Below are positions 1 through 8,854 of a stretch of 64,000 bases of DNA, one piece after another. The position numbers and the translations under genes are program-made. This stretch comes from Dysgonomonas sp. 511 (lineage in GTDB: Bacteria; Bacteroidota; Bacteroidia; Bacteroidales; Dysgonomonadaceae), in the NCBI RefSeq assembly GCF_010501105.1, contig NZ_QVMQ01000005.1, positions 1 through 64,000 of the forward strand. The letters are read 5' to 3'. Numbering within the stretch: position 1 is the first letter of the stretch; the number at the start of each line of letters is the position of its first letter. The notes under the pieces were generated by a model. The model was not told the origin of the DNA, did not search any database, and saw nothing but the letters and a program-made list of their open reading frames with translations.

Positions 1-430
1 TGCCCAAAAGGAAGCAAAAGGCTAGTGCTTCGTCCCTCGGCGACCTGTCATCGGTTTGCCGGCTGAAAGGGATAAACGGGCTCCGCCCCATCCCTTTCTC
101 CGCCGTCTTCACCGGACAGGTTCCCGCCTGCGGAACTAATGCACATCCGCTGACGCACGACTAGAATTGTCGCAAACTCTTGTCCGGCGTTAGCCCGCGC
201 CATTAGCTTTGCGTACGGGGTACCCACGCGATGCAGGCGGCGTAGAATGAAGTGGGACTGCTGTTATGCAACTTTGCTAAGCTAACTAAAAGATTGCTGT
301 TAGTTCACTTCATTCAGCCGGCAAAGCGCAAAGTGGGTCGTACGGCGAAGTGGGGCGCAAAAGAGTTTTTGGTTCCTTTTGGGGCTTAGGCCAAAAGGAA
401 CGCAAGCAATCTCTGATTGCGCGCAGTATA
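1..430. other. G+C-rich structured non-coding tract
   Basis: No convincing reading frame is present and the base composition is visibly richer in G+C than the A+T-rich DNA that follows. Several inverted repeats suggest a folded RNA or a degenerate element. GAATGAAGTG at 245-254 pairs with CACTTCATTC at 306-315, with AACTAA and TTAGTT nested inside. CCGGACA near 113 can pair with TTGTCCGG near 180. CCCAAAAGGAA near the left edge is mirrored by TTCCTTTTGGGG near 374 and repeated directly near 392. I do not recognise it as a known RNA family. It may be cut by the window edge. Confidence 0.4.
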
Positions 431-490
431 AAAAAGAACGTTTTGCAGCTAGATTCTAACTGCTGATTCTCATAAATAAGGAATATTTTT

Positions 491-991
491 GTAATTTTAT
501 TTTTATATCTTTATCTATAATAAAAAGCATTTAGCTGATAGCGATCAGCTTTTGCCAAGAAAAATGTAACAAGGAAAAAGGATGTAAAAAGTGTTACATG
601 TGCACAGTACATGACAAAAAAATGATATTCTCTCGAGAGCCTGTAGGGGCGTAATATCTTACGCCCGACACAACCGACGGGCGAATGATAATTGACTCCG
701 TCGATTTTCAATTCGCCCCTACAATGCTAATATTACAATAATTTTAATTTTTGTCATGTACTATGTACATGTGTTACTTTTTTACCTCACTCCCCGCTCT
801 ATCCAAAGGGAGAGAGAGCCGCAAAGCCACGACAAGAGAGAGGAAAGTAACAGTTGAGAAAGTATAAAAAAGATGTTACTTGTGTTACTTTTTAGAAAGA
901 CACAAGATACCAGCAGACGAGTTAACGAGTTGGTTTCTTGTAAAACATAAACTTGTATCTCGTATCTTGTTTACTAGTATCTAAAGAGACT
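491..991 (+). repeat. R2 dispersed repeat, copy A (long form, interrupted)
   Basis: This is the first of four copies of a non-coding repeat; the others are at 6533-6863 (inverted), 38281-38490 (direct) and 43699-43944 (inverted). Shared blocks are a TTTATCTATA start, an AGCTGATAGCGATCAGCTTTT palindrome-like block (long form only), the CTCACTCCCCGCTCT purine/pyrimidine hairpin region, GTGTTACTTTTT, and an end that alternates AGATACAAG and GACGAGTTAAC. This copy is split by an R1 element at about 596-772. It lies directly upstream of the pectinesterase gene and so may contribute to its leader. Confidence 0.75.
596..772. repeat. R1 MITE-like palindromic element, copy 1
   Basis: A 25-bp imperfect terminal inverted repeat (596-620 and 748-772, two mismatches; the inner 15 bp AGTACATGACAAAAA are perfect) brackets a palindromic core that starts GTAGGGGCG and ends CGCCCCTAC (643-720). 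The core is shared with 29785-29870 and 46035-46118. GTGTTAC occurs on both sides (591-597 and 771-777), which looks like a target duplication from insertion into the R2 repeat. It encodes no transposase, so any movement would need an enzyme supplied in trans. Confidence 0.65.
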
Positions 992-1061
992 ATTAACAGA
1001 AAATACACTCATTATCAACCTTATAATATATTTCAAGAAACCACAAAAAGTTATATTTAAA

Positions 1062-2021
1062 ATGATACAAAAATACTTGCTTATATTCCTGATATTATTT
1101 TCTGTAAATACATTGGCACAGGAAAAAACCGAATATATAGTAGACCGTAACGGCACAGGCGATTTCCGCACTATACAGGAAGCCATCAATGCAGTGCGCA
1201 CAGCCGACCCGCGCGGACAAATCACTATACAGGTAAAAAAGGGAGTATATAAAGAAAAACTGATTCTTCCCCCACATGTTACAAACGTGAGGATAGTAGG
1301 CGAAGACAGGGACAAGACCATCATCAACTACGACGACCATGCCAATATAAACAAGATGGGAACATTCAAGACTCACACTTTCCTGCTGAGTGGCAATGAT
1401 GTGATACTCGAAAACCTGACTGTCGAAAACTCGTCGCAACCATTGGGACAAGCCGTAGCCCTGCATATAGAAGGCGACCGCGTGATACTTCGCAACTGCC
1501 GGTTGCTCGGGCATCAGGATACCCTTTATGCCGGACGCGACGGAGCCCGCCAATATTTCGAAAATTGTTATATAGAAGGTACTACCGATTTTATTTTCGG
1601 CCCGTCTACTGCATGGTTCGAAGGATGTACGATTCACTGTAAGAGCAATTCCTACATCACAGCCGCAAACACTCCCCAAAACATTAAATACGGTTATATA
1701 TTCAACAACTGCACCGTAACCACAGCCGACAATGTATCTGCCGTTTATCTGGGCAGGCCGTGGAGAGCCTATTCCATGACCTTGTTTATGAACTGCACAT
1801 TGCCCAAAGGGATAAAACCCGAAGGATGGAACAACTGGCGCAATGCCGAGAACGAAAAAACAGCCAGCTACATGGAATACAACAACAAGGGCGAAGGTGC
1901 AAACACTGCTAACCGGGTGAAATGGGCTAAAATATTGACAGCAAACCAAGCCAAAGAATTTACAATGGAGAACGTATTGGGTGGTTGCGACAACTGGAAC
2001 CCGCAAAGTTTATTGAGATGA
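1062..2021 (+). CDS. Pectinesterase, CE8 family, secreted
   Basis: This 319-residue enzyme should remove methyl esters from homogalacturonan, exposing it to lyases. A signal peptide covers residues 1-19 or so (hydrophobic run ending NTLAQ). The CE8 right-handed beta-helix motifs appear in order: GVYKE at 61-65, QAVAL at 130-134, QDTL at 152-155, DFIFG at 176-180 and LGRPW at 230-234. The expected catalytic residues are therefore Asp153, Asp176 and Arg232, all present. Its length is normal for a single-domain bacterial enzyme. Its stop codon overlaps the next start in an ATGA arrangement, so the two genes are almost certainly co-translated. There is no pectin SusC/D pair in view; more pectin genes could lie left of the window. 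Confidence 0.93.
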   Translation: MIQKYLLIFLILFSVNTLAQEKTEYIVDRNGTGDFRTIQEAINAVRTADPRGQITIQVKKGVYKEKLILPPHVTNVRIVGEDRDKTIINYDDHANINKMGTFKTHTFLLSGNDVILENLTVENSSQPLGQAVALHIEGDRVILRNCRLLGHQDTLYAGRDGARQYFENCYIEGTTDFIFGPSTAWFEGCTIHCKSNSYITAANTPQNIKYGYIFNNCTVTTADNVSAVYLGRPWRAYSMTLFMNCTLPKGIKPEGWNNWRNAENEKTASYMEYNNKGEGANTANRVKWAKILTANQAKEFTMENVLGGCDNWNPQSLLR

Positions 2022-3673
2022 GAAAAACGGCCTTGTATATCCTGTTTCTTTTCTGCCTGAGCAGCCTGTCGAACGCACAAATCCGCATGCTTACTATCGG
2101 CGATTCTACAATGGCAGACTACGACCCGGTGAAGAACAGCCAGAAAAAAGAAAAACGCGGATGGGGGCAAATGTTGCCTATATTCTTCGACGGGAACGTA
2201 CAAGTAGACAATGCTGCGCGAAACGGCAGGAGTTCCAAATCGTTCTACTTCGAGTTTTGGGAGACCGGACTAAGGGAAAGCCTCAAACCCGGAGACTATG
2301 TCATTATCCAGTTCGGACACAACGACGAAAAGAATAACGGAGCCGACAGCGACGAAGCAGACAAAAAGAACAGGGGAACAGCACCGTGGAGCCAATATAT
2401 AAAATACCTCACCAAATATGTGGAAGAAAGCCGCGCCAAAGGTGCTATACCAATTCTGGCAACACCTGTTGTAAGGCGTGCATTCAATGCCGATGGCAAA
2501 ACGCTGACAAGCACAGCCAAACACAATCTGGTAAGACAATCTGACATAAAGAACGATTCTATAATGAATTATGTGCTGGCAATGAAGTCTGTCGCCCGTA
2601 CACTATCCGTCCCTTTGGTAGATATGACAACCCTGACGGAAAAACTGGTAATAGAATATGGCCCCGACAAGTCGAAACAACATATCTATTGCGAAGAAGA
2701 CAATACGCATCTCCGTGCTCTCGGCGGGGTGCTGTTTGCCCGTTTGTTTGCAGAAGAACTGGCAAGAAAGAACATACTGAAAGAACACATCGTATCTTCG
2801 AAAGAAACGGTACTGCCTAAAAGGCTGAACTTCGGTTCTCAACTGGTGAGCATCCCTGTCGTACAGGCCTTTACATTGGTTAATGTCGGCATTCCCGGGG
2901 AAAAGCATATCAGGCTTATGTCTGCCGATCCTTATATGGTTTCTTTCTATCCCGACAAAGAGTTCTCGCAACTTATCACAGCAGATGCAAACGGTGACTT
3001 CATCGCTACGGTATATGTAAAGTTTACGCCGCAGGGTGCACAAGAGTACAATGACGCGCTGGCTTTCAAAAAGGTGCTGATTACCAAGAAAAAGCTATCG
3101 GAAAATACGATCGAAATACCTCTTTCGGGCTCAGGCCTTGCTGCCGACAAAGACAAAGTAATAGAAATTACTGCTTCGCCCGCAAAAACCTTTCCAATGG
3201 AAACAAAGCCTCAGGTAAAAGGTGATGTAAAAGCCGAACTGAAGCTACAGGGATTGGTAGCCCATCATACAACAAATGCAGGATTGACCGTAATAGAGAA
3301 TACTGACGCTCAAGACCTGGAATCGGCTGCCCGCGAAATAGATATGAATGCTGCGCGATATGCCGAACTAGCGATAACTGCCAACTCTTACGACATCTAC
3401 CTCAACCATTTATCATTCTCGCTGAAATCAGAAAGTGGCGATAAGATGCAGTTTACCGTACTTGGTTCTGCCGATGCTAATTTTTCAAAGACCGATTCAT
3501 TCAGTGTAATGGAGAATATGAGCGATAAAGCTTTGAAGCCATATTCTTTCAACACCATGATAAAGATAGAAAAGGGAAAAACCTACAGGCTAAGGCTATA
3601 TCCCTGGAACAGAGGCGGATCAAAGAACAAGATTATCTTAGATAATGTAACCATAAAAGGACTGGGCAAGTGA
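2018..3673 (+). CDS. SGNH/GDSL esterase, rhamnogalacturonan acetylesterase-like, secreted
   Basis: This 551-residue protein is likely a CE12-type acetylesterase acting on pectin. I place the start at 2018 because this ATG begins a clean signal peptide (MRKTALYILFLF..., ending SNAQ) and overlaps the pectinesterase stop as ATGA; an earlier in-frame ATG at 1985 would add 11 residues inside the upstream gene. SGNH blocks are visible: GDSTMADYD just after the signal (nucleophile Ser), GRSSKS, QFGHNDEK, and DNTHLRALGG with the Asp-His pair. The last 290 residues or so are a separate beta-rich region, possibly Ig-like plus a carbohydrate-binding domain, absent from minimal CE12 enzymes. Pairing with a methylesterase points to joint removal of methyl and acetyl groups from pectin. 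Confidence 0.85.
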   Translation: MRKTALYILFLFCLSSLSNAQIRMLTIGDSTMADYDPVKNSQKKEKRGWGQMLPIFFDGNVQVDNAARNGRSSKSFYFEFWETGLRESLKPGDYVIIQFGHNDEKNNGADSDEADKKNRGTAPWSQYIKYLTKYVEESRAKGAIPILATPVVRRAFNADGKTLTSTAKHNLVRQSDIKNDSIMNYVLAMKSVARTLSVPLVDMTTLTEKLVIEYGPDKSKQHIYCEEDNTHLRALGGVLFARLFAEELARKNILKEHIVSSKETVLPKRLNFGSQLVSIPVVQAFTLVNVGIPGEKHIRLMSADPYMVSFYPDKEFSQLITADANGDFIATVYVKFTPQGAQEYNDALAFKKVLITKKKLSENTIEIPLSGSGLAADKDKVIEITASPAKTFPMETKPQVKGDVKAELKLQGLVAHHTTNAGLTVIENTDAQDLESAAREIDMNAARYAELAITANSYDIYLNHLSFSLKSESGDKMQFTVLGSADANFSKTDSFSVMENMSDKALKPYSFNTMIKIEKGKTYRLRLYPWNRGGSKNKIILDNVTIKGLGK

Positions 3674-3713
3674 GAGAAGCCATCCTATCGACAGCTCTCT
3701 CCTACCCTGCCTG

Positions 3714-4865
3714 TTATTCTACCGGGTCGCCCGGCACTTTCTTCTTTGGATCGTATATAGCGACACCGACCATAGAATCGGCGCAACCATAATAGAGATA
3801 CCATTTCTTGTTGTGATACGCCAGTCCCTCGATAAAGACCGTGCCATCTACATACTGCCCGCTTTTCTCAAAGTCGTCCATAGGGCGGAAAAACGGGACA
3901 TCGAGACGGCCGATAACTTTATAAGGATTATCCAGGTCGAATAGCACCTGCCCGGCACTGTATGTCCCTGCATTGTAACGCTCGTCGCGCCTGTCGTCAG
4001 TCCGGTTCTTGCCATTATACAGCAGGAGAATGCCTTTATCTGTAATGATGGCAGGAGGTCCGCACTCGGTAAGGTTGCTGTCGAAGTACTTATAGCGCGG
4101 ATATACCAGCCCTTTCAGTTCGTTCTTCTCATTCAGCTGGGGAGTCCAGTTTATCAGGTCGTCGGAGGTAGCAGCATTAATCATCTTCTCGCCCCAATAC
4201 ATCAGGTATTTGCCATTCACCTTGGCTATCACCTGCTTGCCATCTACCAGCTTGGTAACAATGGAAGCCGACTTGCTTTCCAGGTTTTCAAACCTGCCAT
4301 CGTATGCTTTAGCGAAAGCCAGGCCATGCTTCTCCCATGTTACAAGGTCGCGCGAGGTGGCAACGCACAAACGGGGAACCTGCCTGTTCCACCCGGTATA
4401 GAACATGACATACAGCCCGTCTTCGGTAACGGCTACACGAGGGTCTTCGCATCCGCCCGGCCACTCCAAGTCCTTCGCATTGTCTTCGTCGGGATAAAGC
4501 ACCGGCTTATCGCGAAACGACATGGTGATGCCATCTGTGCTTTCGGCCAAGCCTATGCGCGAAGTCCTTTTGCCGACTCCTGTAGCCGAATTATCCTCAG
4601 CCCTGTATAGCACGTAAATCTTCCCGTCTTTGACAATGGCGGCAGGGTTGAAGGTATCGCTCTCTTCCCAGCCTACCAAGCCCTTCTGCATAGGACAAAG
4701 GAACTTCGTTGCCGGGTTTGGCTTTATCACCGGATTTACCCCCGGCGGACGTACAAAGCCACCCATCGCCCAATCGGGCAGCTTATTGGCATTCGACTTA
4801 TTCTGAGCCATAAACGGGCTTGAAAACAGCACCGCCAAAAGAGCCATAAATATCTTATATTTCAT
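3714..4865 (-). CDS. GH130 family mannoside-active enzyme, secreted (probable beta-1,2-mannosidase)
   Basis: This 383-residue protein has a signal peptide (ending FMAQ near residue 21) and a five-bladed propeller typical of GH130, seen in FNPAAIVKDGKIYVLYRAED, GLAESTDG and GCEDPRVAVTEDGLYVMFYTGW-type blades. Cytoplasmic GH130 enzymes are phosphorylases, while exported Bacteroides members hydrolyse beta-1,2-mannosidic caps of yeast mannan; export and locus context favour hydrolysis here. That is inference, since I cannot assign the acid residues confidently. It is the last gene of the minus-strand mannan locus, 74 bp after the Ig/LamG lipoprotein gene, and converges with the SGNH esterase. Confidence 0.85.
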   Translation of the reverse strand: MKYKIFMALLAVLFSSPFMAQNKSNANKLPDWAMGGFVRPPGVNPVIKPNPATKFLCPMQKGLVGWEESDTFNPAAIVKDGKIYVLYRAEDNSATGVGKRTSRIGLAESTDGITMSFRDKPVLYPDEDNAKDLEWPGGCEDPRVAVTEDGLYVMFYTGWNRQVPRLCVATSRDLVTWEKHGLAFAKAYDGRFENLESKSASIVTKLVDGKQVIAKVNGKYLMYWGEKMINAATSDDLINWTPQLNEKNELKGLVYPRYKYFDSNLTECGPPAIITDKGILLLYNGKNRTDDRRDERYNAGTYSAGQVLFDLDNPYKVIGRLDVPFFRPMDDFEKSGQYVDGTVFIEGLAYHNKKWYLYYGCADSMVGVAIYDPKKKVPGDPVE

Positions 4866-4939
4866 TATATTCCAATTGTTTGAAAGGGGCAGGAGGTTTA
4901 AGCAGACCTCCTCCCCTATGGTTCATTAGTCCTTTGCTT

Positions 4940-6493
4940 TTACTCTAAAATAGGGTCGGTAGTCCATGAAGTAACCTTATTGGCTGCCTTTGCCTCGTAG
5001 TTGTTGTCTGTTAACGAGATGAATCTATCGACCCCATCGCCGGCACCATTATTGAATGCCCAATAAGCAGCCAACCCATCTGCCGACGGATCGACAGAGC
5101 TACTATTGTATGCTGCTATTTCGCCAGCATCGAGCGCTTTTGTCCATATACGGGCGTAGCTGATTGCGCCATTTAGCCTGCGTTTGCCATCCGACTGTCC
5201 AATAAAGAAGTTGGATGTCAGGTCGATATCTTTCAGGTCGGCAGGTGTTCCGCTCGAATAGCCAAGAGTCTCTTCCACGCCATTTATATACAGTTTTATC
5301 TTGTCCGTACCGCTCTTTGCCGGGTCTACTACTATGGCCGCATTGTACCACACTCCGGGTTCTATCTTGGTAGAACCTTCGTAACGGATGCCTCCCTTAT
5401 TGTCGGCAGCCAATTGTATGTAGCGGTCGCCCGACTGACCTTTGCGTACGTCGACACGCATAAGGAATATCTTTTCCACTCCCATTATTGTATTGATGCG
5501 TGCATTGCCATTATCGTCTCCATTCAGGTTTTCGATCATGAAGCGCGACTCATAAGTTATTGCATTCAACCCCTTCATTGCAGGATCGGCTGCCCCATTC
5601 AGATGGAAAGGAACAGAGAAGTAGTTGGAAGTCCCTATATTTGCCACCTTGTCTATCTTGTTTACGTTCACTTCGAATGAGAACGTTTGCCCTTCTCCAT
5701 CTTCGAGAAGGATGGTTGTAGCTCCTGCCGACTTACCTATAATGTTGATTGTGTTGTCTACTACTTTGACCAAGACTTTCGAATCATCTACCGGAGTAGC
5801 TACATAGTTGCCGTTTCCTTTCAGTATATTCACCACAGCCTTGTTGTTTACCCCTACCTGCTTCGTCTCGCCTTCTATAATATCGGTATCTATAGTGATA
5901 GGGACGATATCGACATCAATCACCAATTCTTTGCCAAGCCTATCGGTGAAGGTAATGGTAGTAGTTCCTATACCTATGCCTTTTACAGTATAGTACGGAC
6001 GGTAAGGATCGGTATTTTCGATACTTACTACCGATGGGTCTGCTATCACAATATCGAGTTCGTCGTTGCTCGAAAAATTGCCGGAACTTACAACCAACGA
6101 AGTTTCGTTGAGCCTTTCCATTTCGATTCCGGATACATTCGCCTGCAACTCGAATGTGCCCACCGCTACGGTAAAATTACCGATAACACCTTCCTGGTCG
6201 GTTATTTCTACGGTGGTTGCACCCTGTTTGTTCAGGCTCTTAACAGTAACCACATCGCCCGAAATGGAGGCGGTAGCTATAGAGGTGTCGTAACTTTTTA
6301 CAGAATATCCTTCATTGCCCAATACAACCTTTACTGTTGCCTGCTCGTTTGCTCCCAGGCGAACAACAGGCTTATTCACTATTATTTCATATACGTCTTT
6401 CACGACAGTATCGTCATCGTCGTCGCAACTCAGGAAACTGAATGCCACGGATAACAATAATAGTGTTGTAATATATTTTAAATACTTATTCAT
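4940..6493 (-). CDS. Surface lipoprotein with Ig-like repeats and C-terminal LamG-type domain
   Basis: I chose the ATG at 6493 (517 residues) because it begins a lipoprotein signal (MNKYLKYITTLLLLS..., Cys after SFLS) followed by an Asp run typical of surface-exposed Bacteroides lipoproteins; an upstream ATG at 6547 would add 18 charged residues. About three Ig-like repeats with LGNEGYSV- and KGNGNYVA-type turns span residues 35-290. A concanavalin/laminin-G-like domain follows, with the typical ISYARIWTKALDAGEIAAYN near its end. It is a paralogue of the protein at 14832-16628. The likely role is glycan capture at the cell surface for the mannan locus. A 416-bp gap holding an R2 repeat separates it from SusD, so it may have its own promoter. 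Confidence 0.75.
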   Translation of the reverse strand: MNKYLKYITTLLLLSVAFSFLSCDDDDDTVVKDVYEIIVNKPVVRLGANEQATVKVVLGNEGYSVKSYDTSIATASISGDVVTVKSLNKQGATTVEITDQEGVIGNFTVAVGTFELQANVSGIEMERLNETSLVVSSGNFSSNDELDIVIADPSVVSIENTDPYRPYYTVKGIGIGTTTITFTDRLGKELVIDVDIVPITIDTDIIEGETKQVGVNNKAVVNILKGNGNYVATPVDDSKVLVKVVDNTINIIGKSAGATTILLEDGEGQTFSFEVNVNKIDKVANIGTSNYFSVPFHLNGAADPAMKGLNAITYESRFMIENLNGDDNGNARINTIMGVEKIFLMRVDVRKGQSGDRYIQLAADNKGGIRYEGSTKIEPGVWYNAAIVVDPAKSGTDKIKLYINGVEETLGYSSGTPADLKDIDLTSNFFIGQSDGKRRLNGAISYARIWTKALDAGEIAAYNSSSVDPSADGLAAYWAFNNGAGDGVDRFISLTDNNYEAKAANKVTSWTTDPILE

Positions 6494-6532
6494 ATTTCGT
6501 TCATTATTAATATCATTATTAACAAATTTTCT

Positions 6533-6863
6533 TCTCTTTAGATACAAGTAAACAAGATACGAGGTACAAGTTTATATTTTATAAGAAACCAGCCCGTCAA
6601 CTCGTCTACTGGCATCTTGTATCTCTCCAAAAAGTAACACTTGTAACACATTTTTTATACTTTCTCATTGTTACTTTTCACTCTCCCTTGTCGTGGCTTT
6701 GCTGCTCTCTCTCCCTTTGGAGAGAGCGGGGAGTGAGGTGAAAAAGTAACAAAAGTAACACATTTCAGCCTTTTTTTTCTGTTACCTTTTTCTTGCTAAA
6801 AGCTAATCGCTATCAGCCAAAAGCTATCCTTATATAGATAAAACTGCCGAAATAAAATCACAG
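6533..6863 (-). repeat. R2 dispersed repeat, copy B (long form)
   Basis: This is an uninterrupted long-form copy in inverted orientation relative to copy A. It includes the AGCTGATAGCGAT block and the TTTATCTATATAAGG flank missing from copies C and D. It fills most of the gene-free interval 6494-6909 between the SusD gene and the following lipoprotein gene. Together with copy A it brackets the block 1062-6493. Confidence 0.75.
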
Positions 6864-6909
6864 ATGTGTTACTTTTTTGTTTCCACAGGTTATATCATAC
6901 CCTTATCGT

Positions 6910-8844
6910 TTACCATCCCGGATTTTGCACCAGAGAAGGAGTACGACGCAATTCGCTTTGCATGATCGGGAACAGGTAATGCTGGCTCTGGAATACACGT
7001 TCTTCGACACAGAAACGTTCCATTACATATTTCTCCCCGTCCACATCTATTTTTCCATTCGCATTCTTCACCGGACGCATTCCGTTTATCATCCTCTGGC
7101 TCTTAGGCAAAGCACCATTGTTGGCAGCCCAATAATTTCTCGTGCGCGAACTGTTGTCGATGCCCGAAGCTTTCCACAGGCTTTCCTTTGCCAACTCCTC
7201 GCGGCTTGTAGGCTCAAGGTAAAGGCGGCAATTCCAAGGGCGTTTGTTTTCATAGAAAAACTCGACTCTGCGTTCGCGCTGTATATATTCGAAGAAAAGT
7301 TCTTTCGAGGTTTTCACAGTAGGAGGCATCGGTTTCATAAACGACCGCTCGCGTACCGAATTTACCAGGTCATAGGCTTCGCTTATCTTATCGGTTTCGC
7401 CCAATTCGTTTACAGCTTCGGCATATATATAGATAAATTCGGGAAGCCGCCATATTGCCGGAGCATTCATGCTGAAACTTCCGCTGCGGTTCCATGTCTC
7501 TCGCTGAAACTTGCGCAGATAATAGCCTGTAGTAGTGGCATTGGAAGCCCCGATAGCATCAGAACCGTTGGCTGTATTAGTTATTTTCTGGTTGTTGCTA
7601 TTGTCGCGATAAGGAGCCCCATGATAGATAATATCGCGGTAGAAACGCGGGTCGCGGGTTCCTTTGGCATACGGATCGGCATCATTGTAACCACCTTTTC
7701 GCGCGTCTGACGAATAGATAGGATACCCATAATTGCCAACTATGTATTCGTATTCGTCTACCTGCTCTTGTACAGGTTGCTGGCGCGAACTGCCCGAACG
7801 GCTCGGCGGGTAGATATCGCCCTGCCACGCCTGGTCTTTATCTCTCGTGATAAAGAATACACATTCGCCGGCAAAAGCATCCATATCGTGAAACATATCC
7901 CACAAGCGTGTATATACACGGCTATCGTTCAGGTTTTCGCCGTTAGGGTCTTTAAAGTCGCTGTCGGTATGCTTGGTGTATAGCGCATAGCGTTTATACC
8001 CTCCTACTTCGAAGTCTAAAACTGCTTTGGCGGCATCGCGTGCTTTCTCCCAACGTTTAGAATCGTATCCATATTCGTTTTCGAATATCCGTGTCTGCTG
8101 ATACCCGTGGCTCTTTGCCCCGTTCCACAAAGGTGTGGCTGCCATCCAGCGCGCAATGGCTATCAATCCCAGGCATGCTCCTTTATCTACACGCCCGAAG
8201 TGTTCGGAGGTTTTCACATATTTGGCAGGAACCCTGCGGTATGCCTCTTGTGCATCGGCCACCATTTTCTCTACCATCGCATGTACGGATTCCTGTTTGA
8301 AATTCATTTCCTCGCTTGCGCTTATCTTATGGCTTATGTAAGGCGCTTCGCCATACATGCGGAATAGCATAAGATGAAAATAGGCACGCATAAAATAGAC
8401 TTCTCCTATACGGTAATTAAGTTCTCCGGGCTGTATAGGATTGTCGGGAGTATCATATTTTGCAATTCCTTCGAGAATAAGGTTTGTCTTACGGATACCT
8501 TCATACAGGCTCCACCAGTATTGCCCCGAACTGCCCGGCAGCGAATAGGGATTCCATGCCCCGCTATTGAAGTTGTTTGTAATATTTCCTTCCACAGTGG
8601 TACCTTCACATTCGTCGGTGATGGCCGACGAGCTGAAGTGTTCGAAAAACACCAACGGCCTGTTTGCTTTTTTTGCCGCAGCATAAGCATCGGTAACCAG
8701 TTCGTTGACTTTCTCGTAGCGCGAAAAAACATCCGCCTCCGTTATCTGGTCGTCATCGTCGCGGTCGAGATAATCGCTGCAAGACGATACGAATATGGCA
8801 ATGGCCGCTAAGCCTATTGTATATAATAATCTCTTTGTCTTCAT
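6910..8844 (-). CDS. SusD/RagB-family glycan-binding lipoprotein
   Basis: This 644-residue protein has a lipoprotein signal with Cys22 (IFVSSC) and the SusD N-terminal pattern SDYLDRDDDD. It keeps the RagB/SusD hallmarks: an N-terminal TPR region including AYFHLMLFRMYGEAPYI, and the C-terminal WRLPEFIYIYAEAVNELG and RRVEFFYENKRPWN blocks. It should cap the SusC barrel encoded 10 bp upstream and hand mannan oligosaccharides to it. Its length is on the large side for SusD but normal for mannan loci. The SusC-SusD order and spacing are standard. Confidence 0.93.
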   Translation of the reverse strand: MKTKRLLYTIGLAAIAIFVSSCSDYLDRDDDDQITEADVFSRYEKVNELVTDAYAAAKKANRPLVFFEHFSSSAITDECEGTTVEGNITNNFNSGAWNPYSLPGSSGQYWWSLYEGIRKTNLILEGIAKYDTPDNPIQPGELNYRIGEVYFMRAYFHLMLFRMYGEAPYISHKISASEEMNFKQESVHAMVEKMVADAQEAYRRVPAKYVKTSEHFGRVDKGACLGLIAIARWMAATPLWNGAKSHGYQQTRIFENEYGYDSKRWEKARDAAKAVLDFEVGGYKRYALYTKHTDSDFKDPNGENLNDSRVYTRLWDMFHDMDAFAGECVFFITRDKDQAWQGDIYPPSRSGSSRQQPVQEQVDEYEYIVGNYGYPIYSSDARKGGYNDADPYAKGTRDPRFYRDIIYHGAPYRDNSNNQKITNTANGSDAIGASNATTTGYYLRKFQRETWNRSGSFSMNAPAIWRLPEFIYIYAEAVNELGETDKISEAYDLVNSVRERSFMKPMPPTVKTSKELFFEYIQRERRVEFFYENKRPWNCRLYLEPTSREELAKESLWKASGIDNSSRTRNYWAANNGALPKSQRMINGMRPVKNANGKIDVDGEKYVMERFCVEERVFQSQHYLFPIMQSELRRTPSLVQNPGW

Positions 8845-8854
8845 TTTCTATATT

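Noticed and set aside
511..711. Minus-strand frame encoding MKIDGVNYHSP, also met at 29796 and 45859-46068
   Set aside because: The peptide recurs only because the R1 DNA repeat recurs; there is no conserved protein beyond the repeat, and the frames end in unrelated sequence.
773..991. CRISPR array (regular-looking repeats in R2)
   Set aside because: The short repeated words inside R2 are irregular and no equal-length spacers exist; no cas genes in the window.
3674..3713. Terminator between the SGNH esterase and GH130 genes
   Set aside because: Only a short GAGAG/CTCTC pairing with a long loop and no T-run; too weak to report as a feature.
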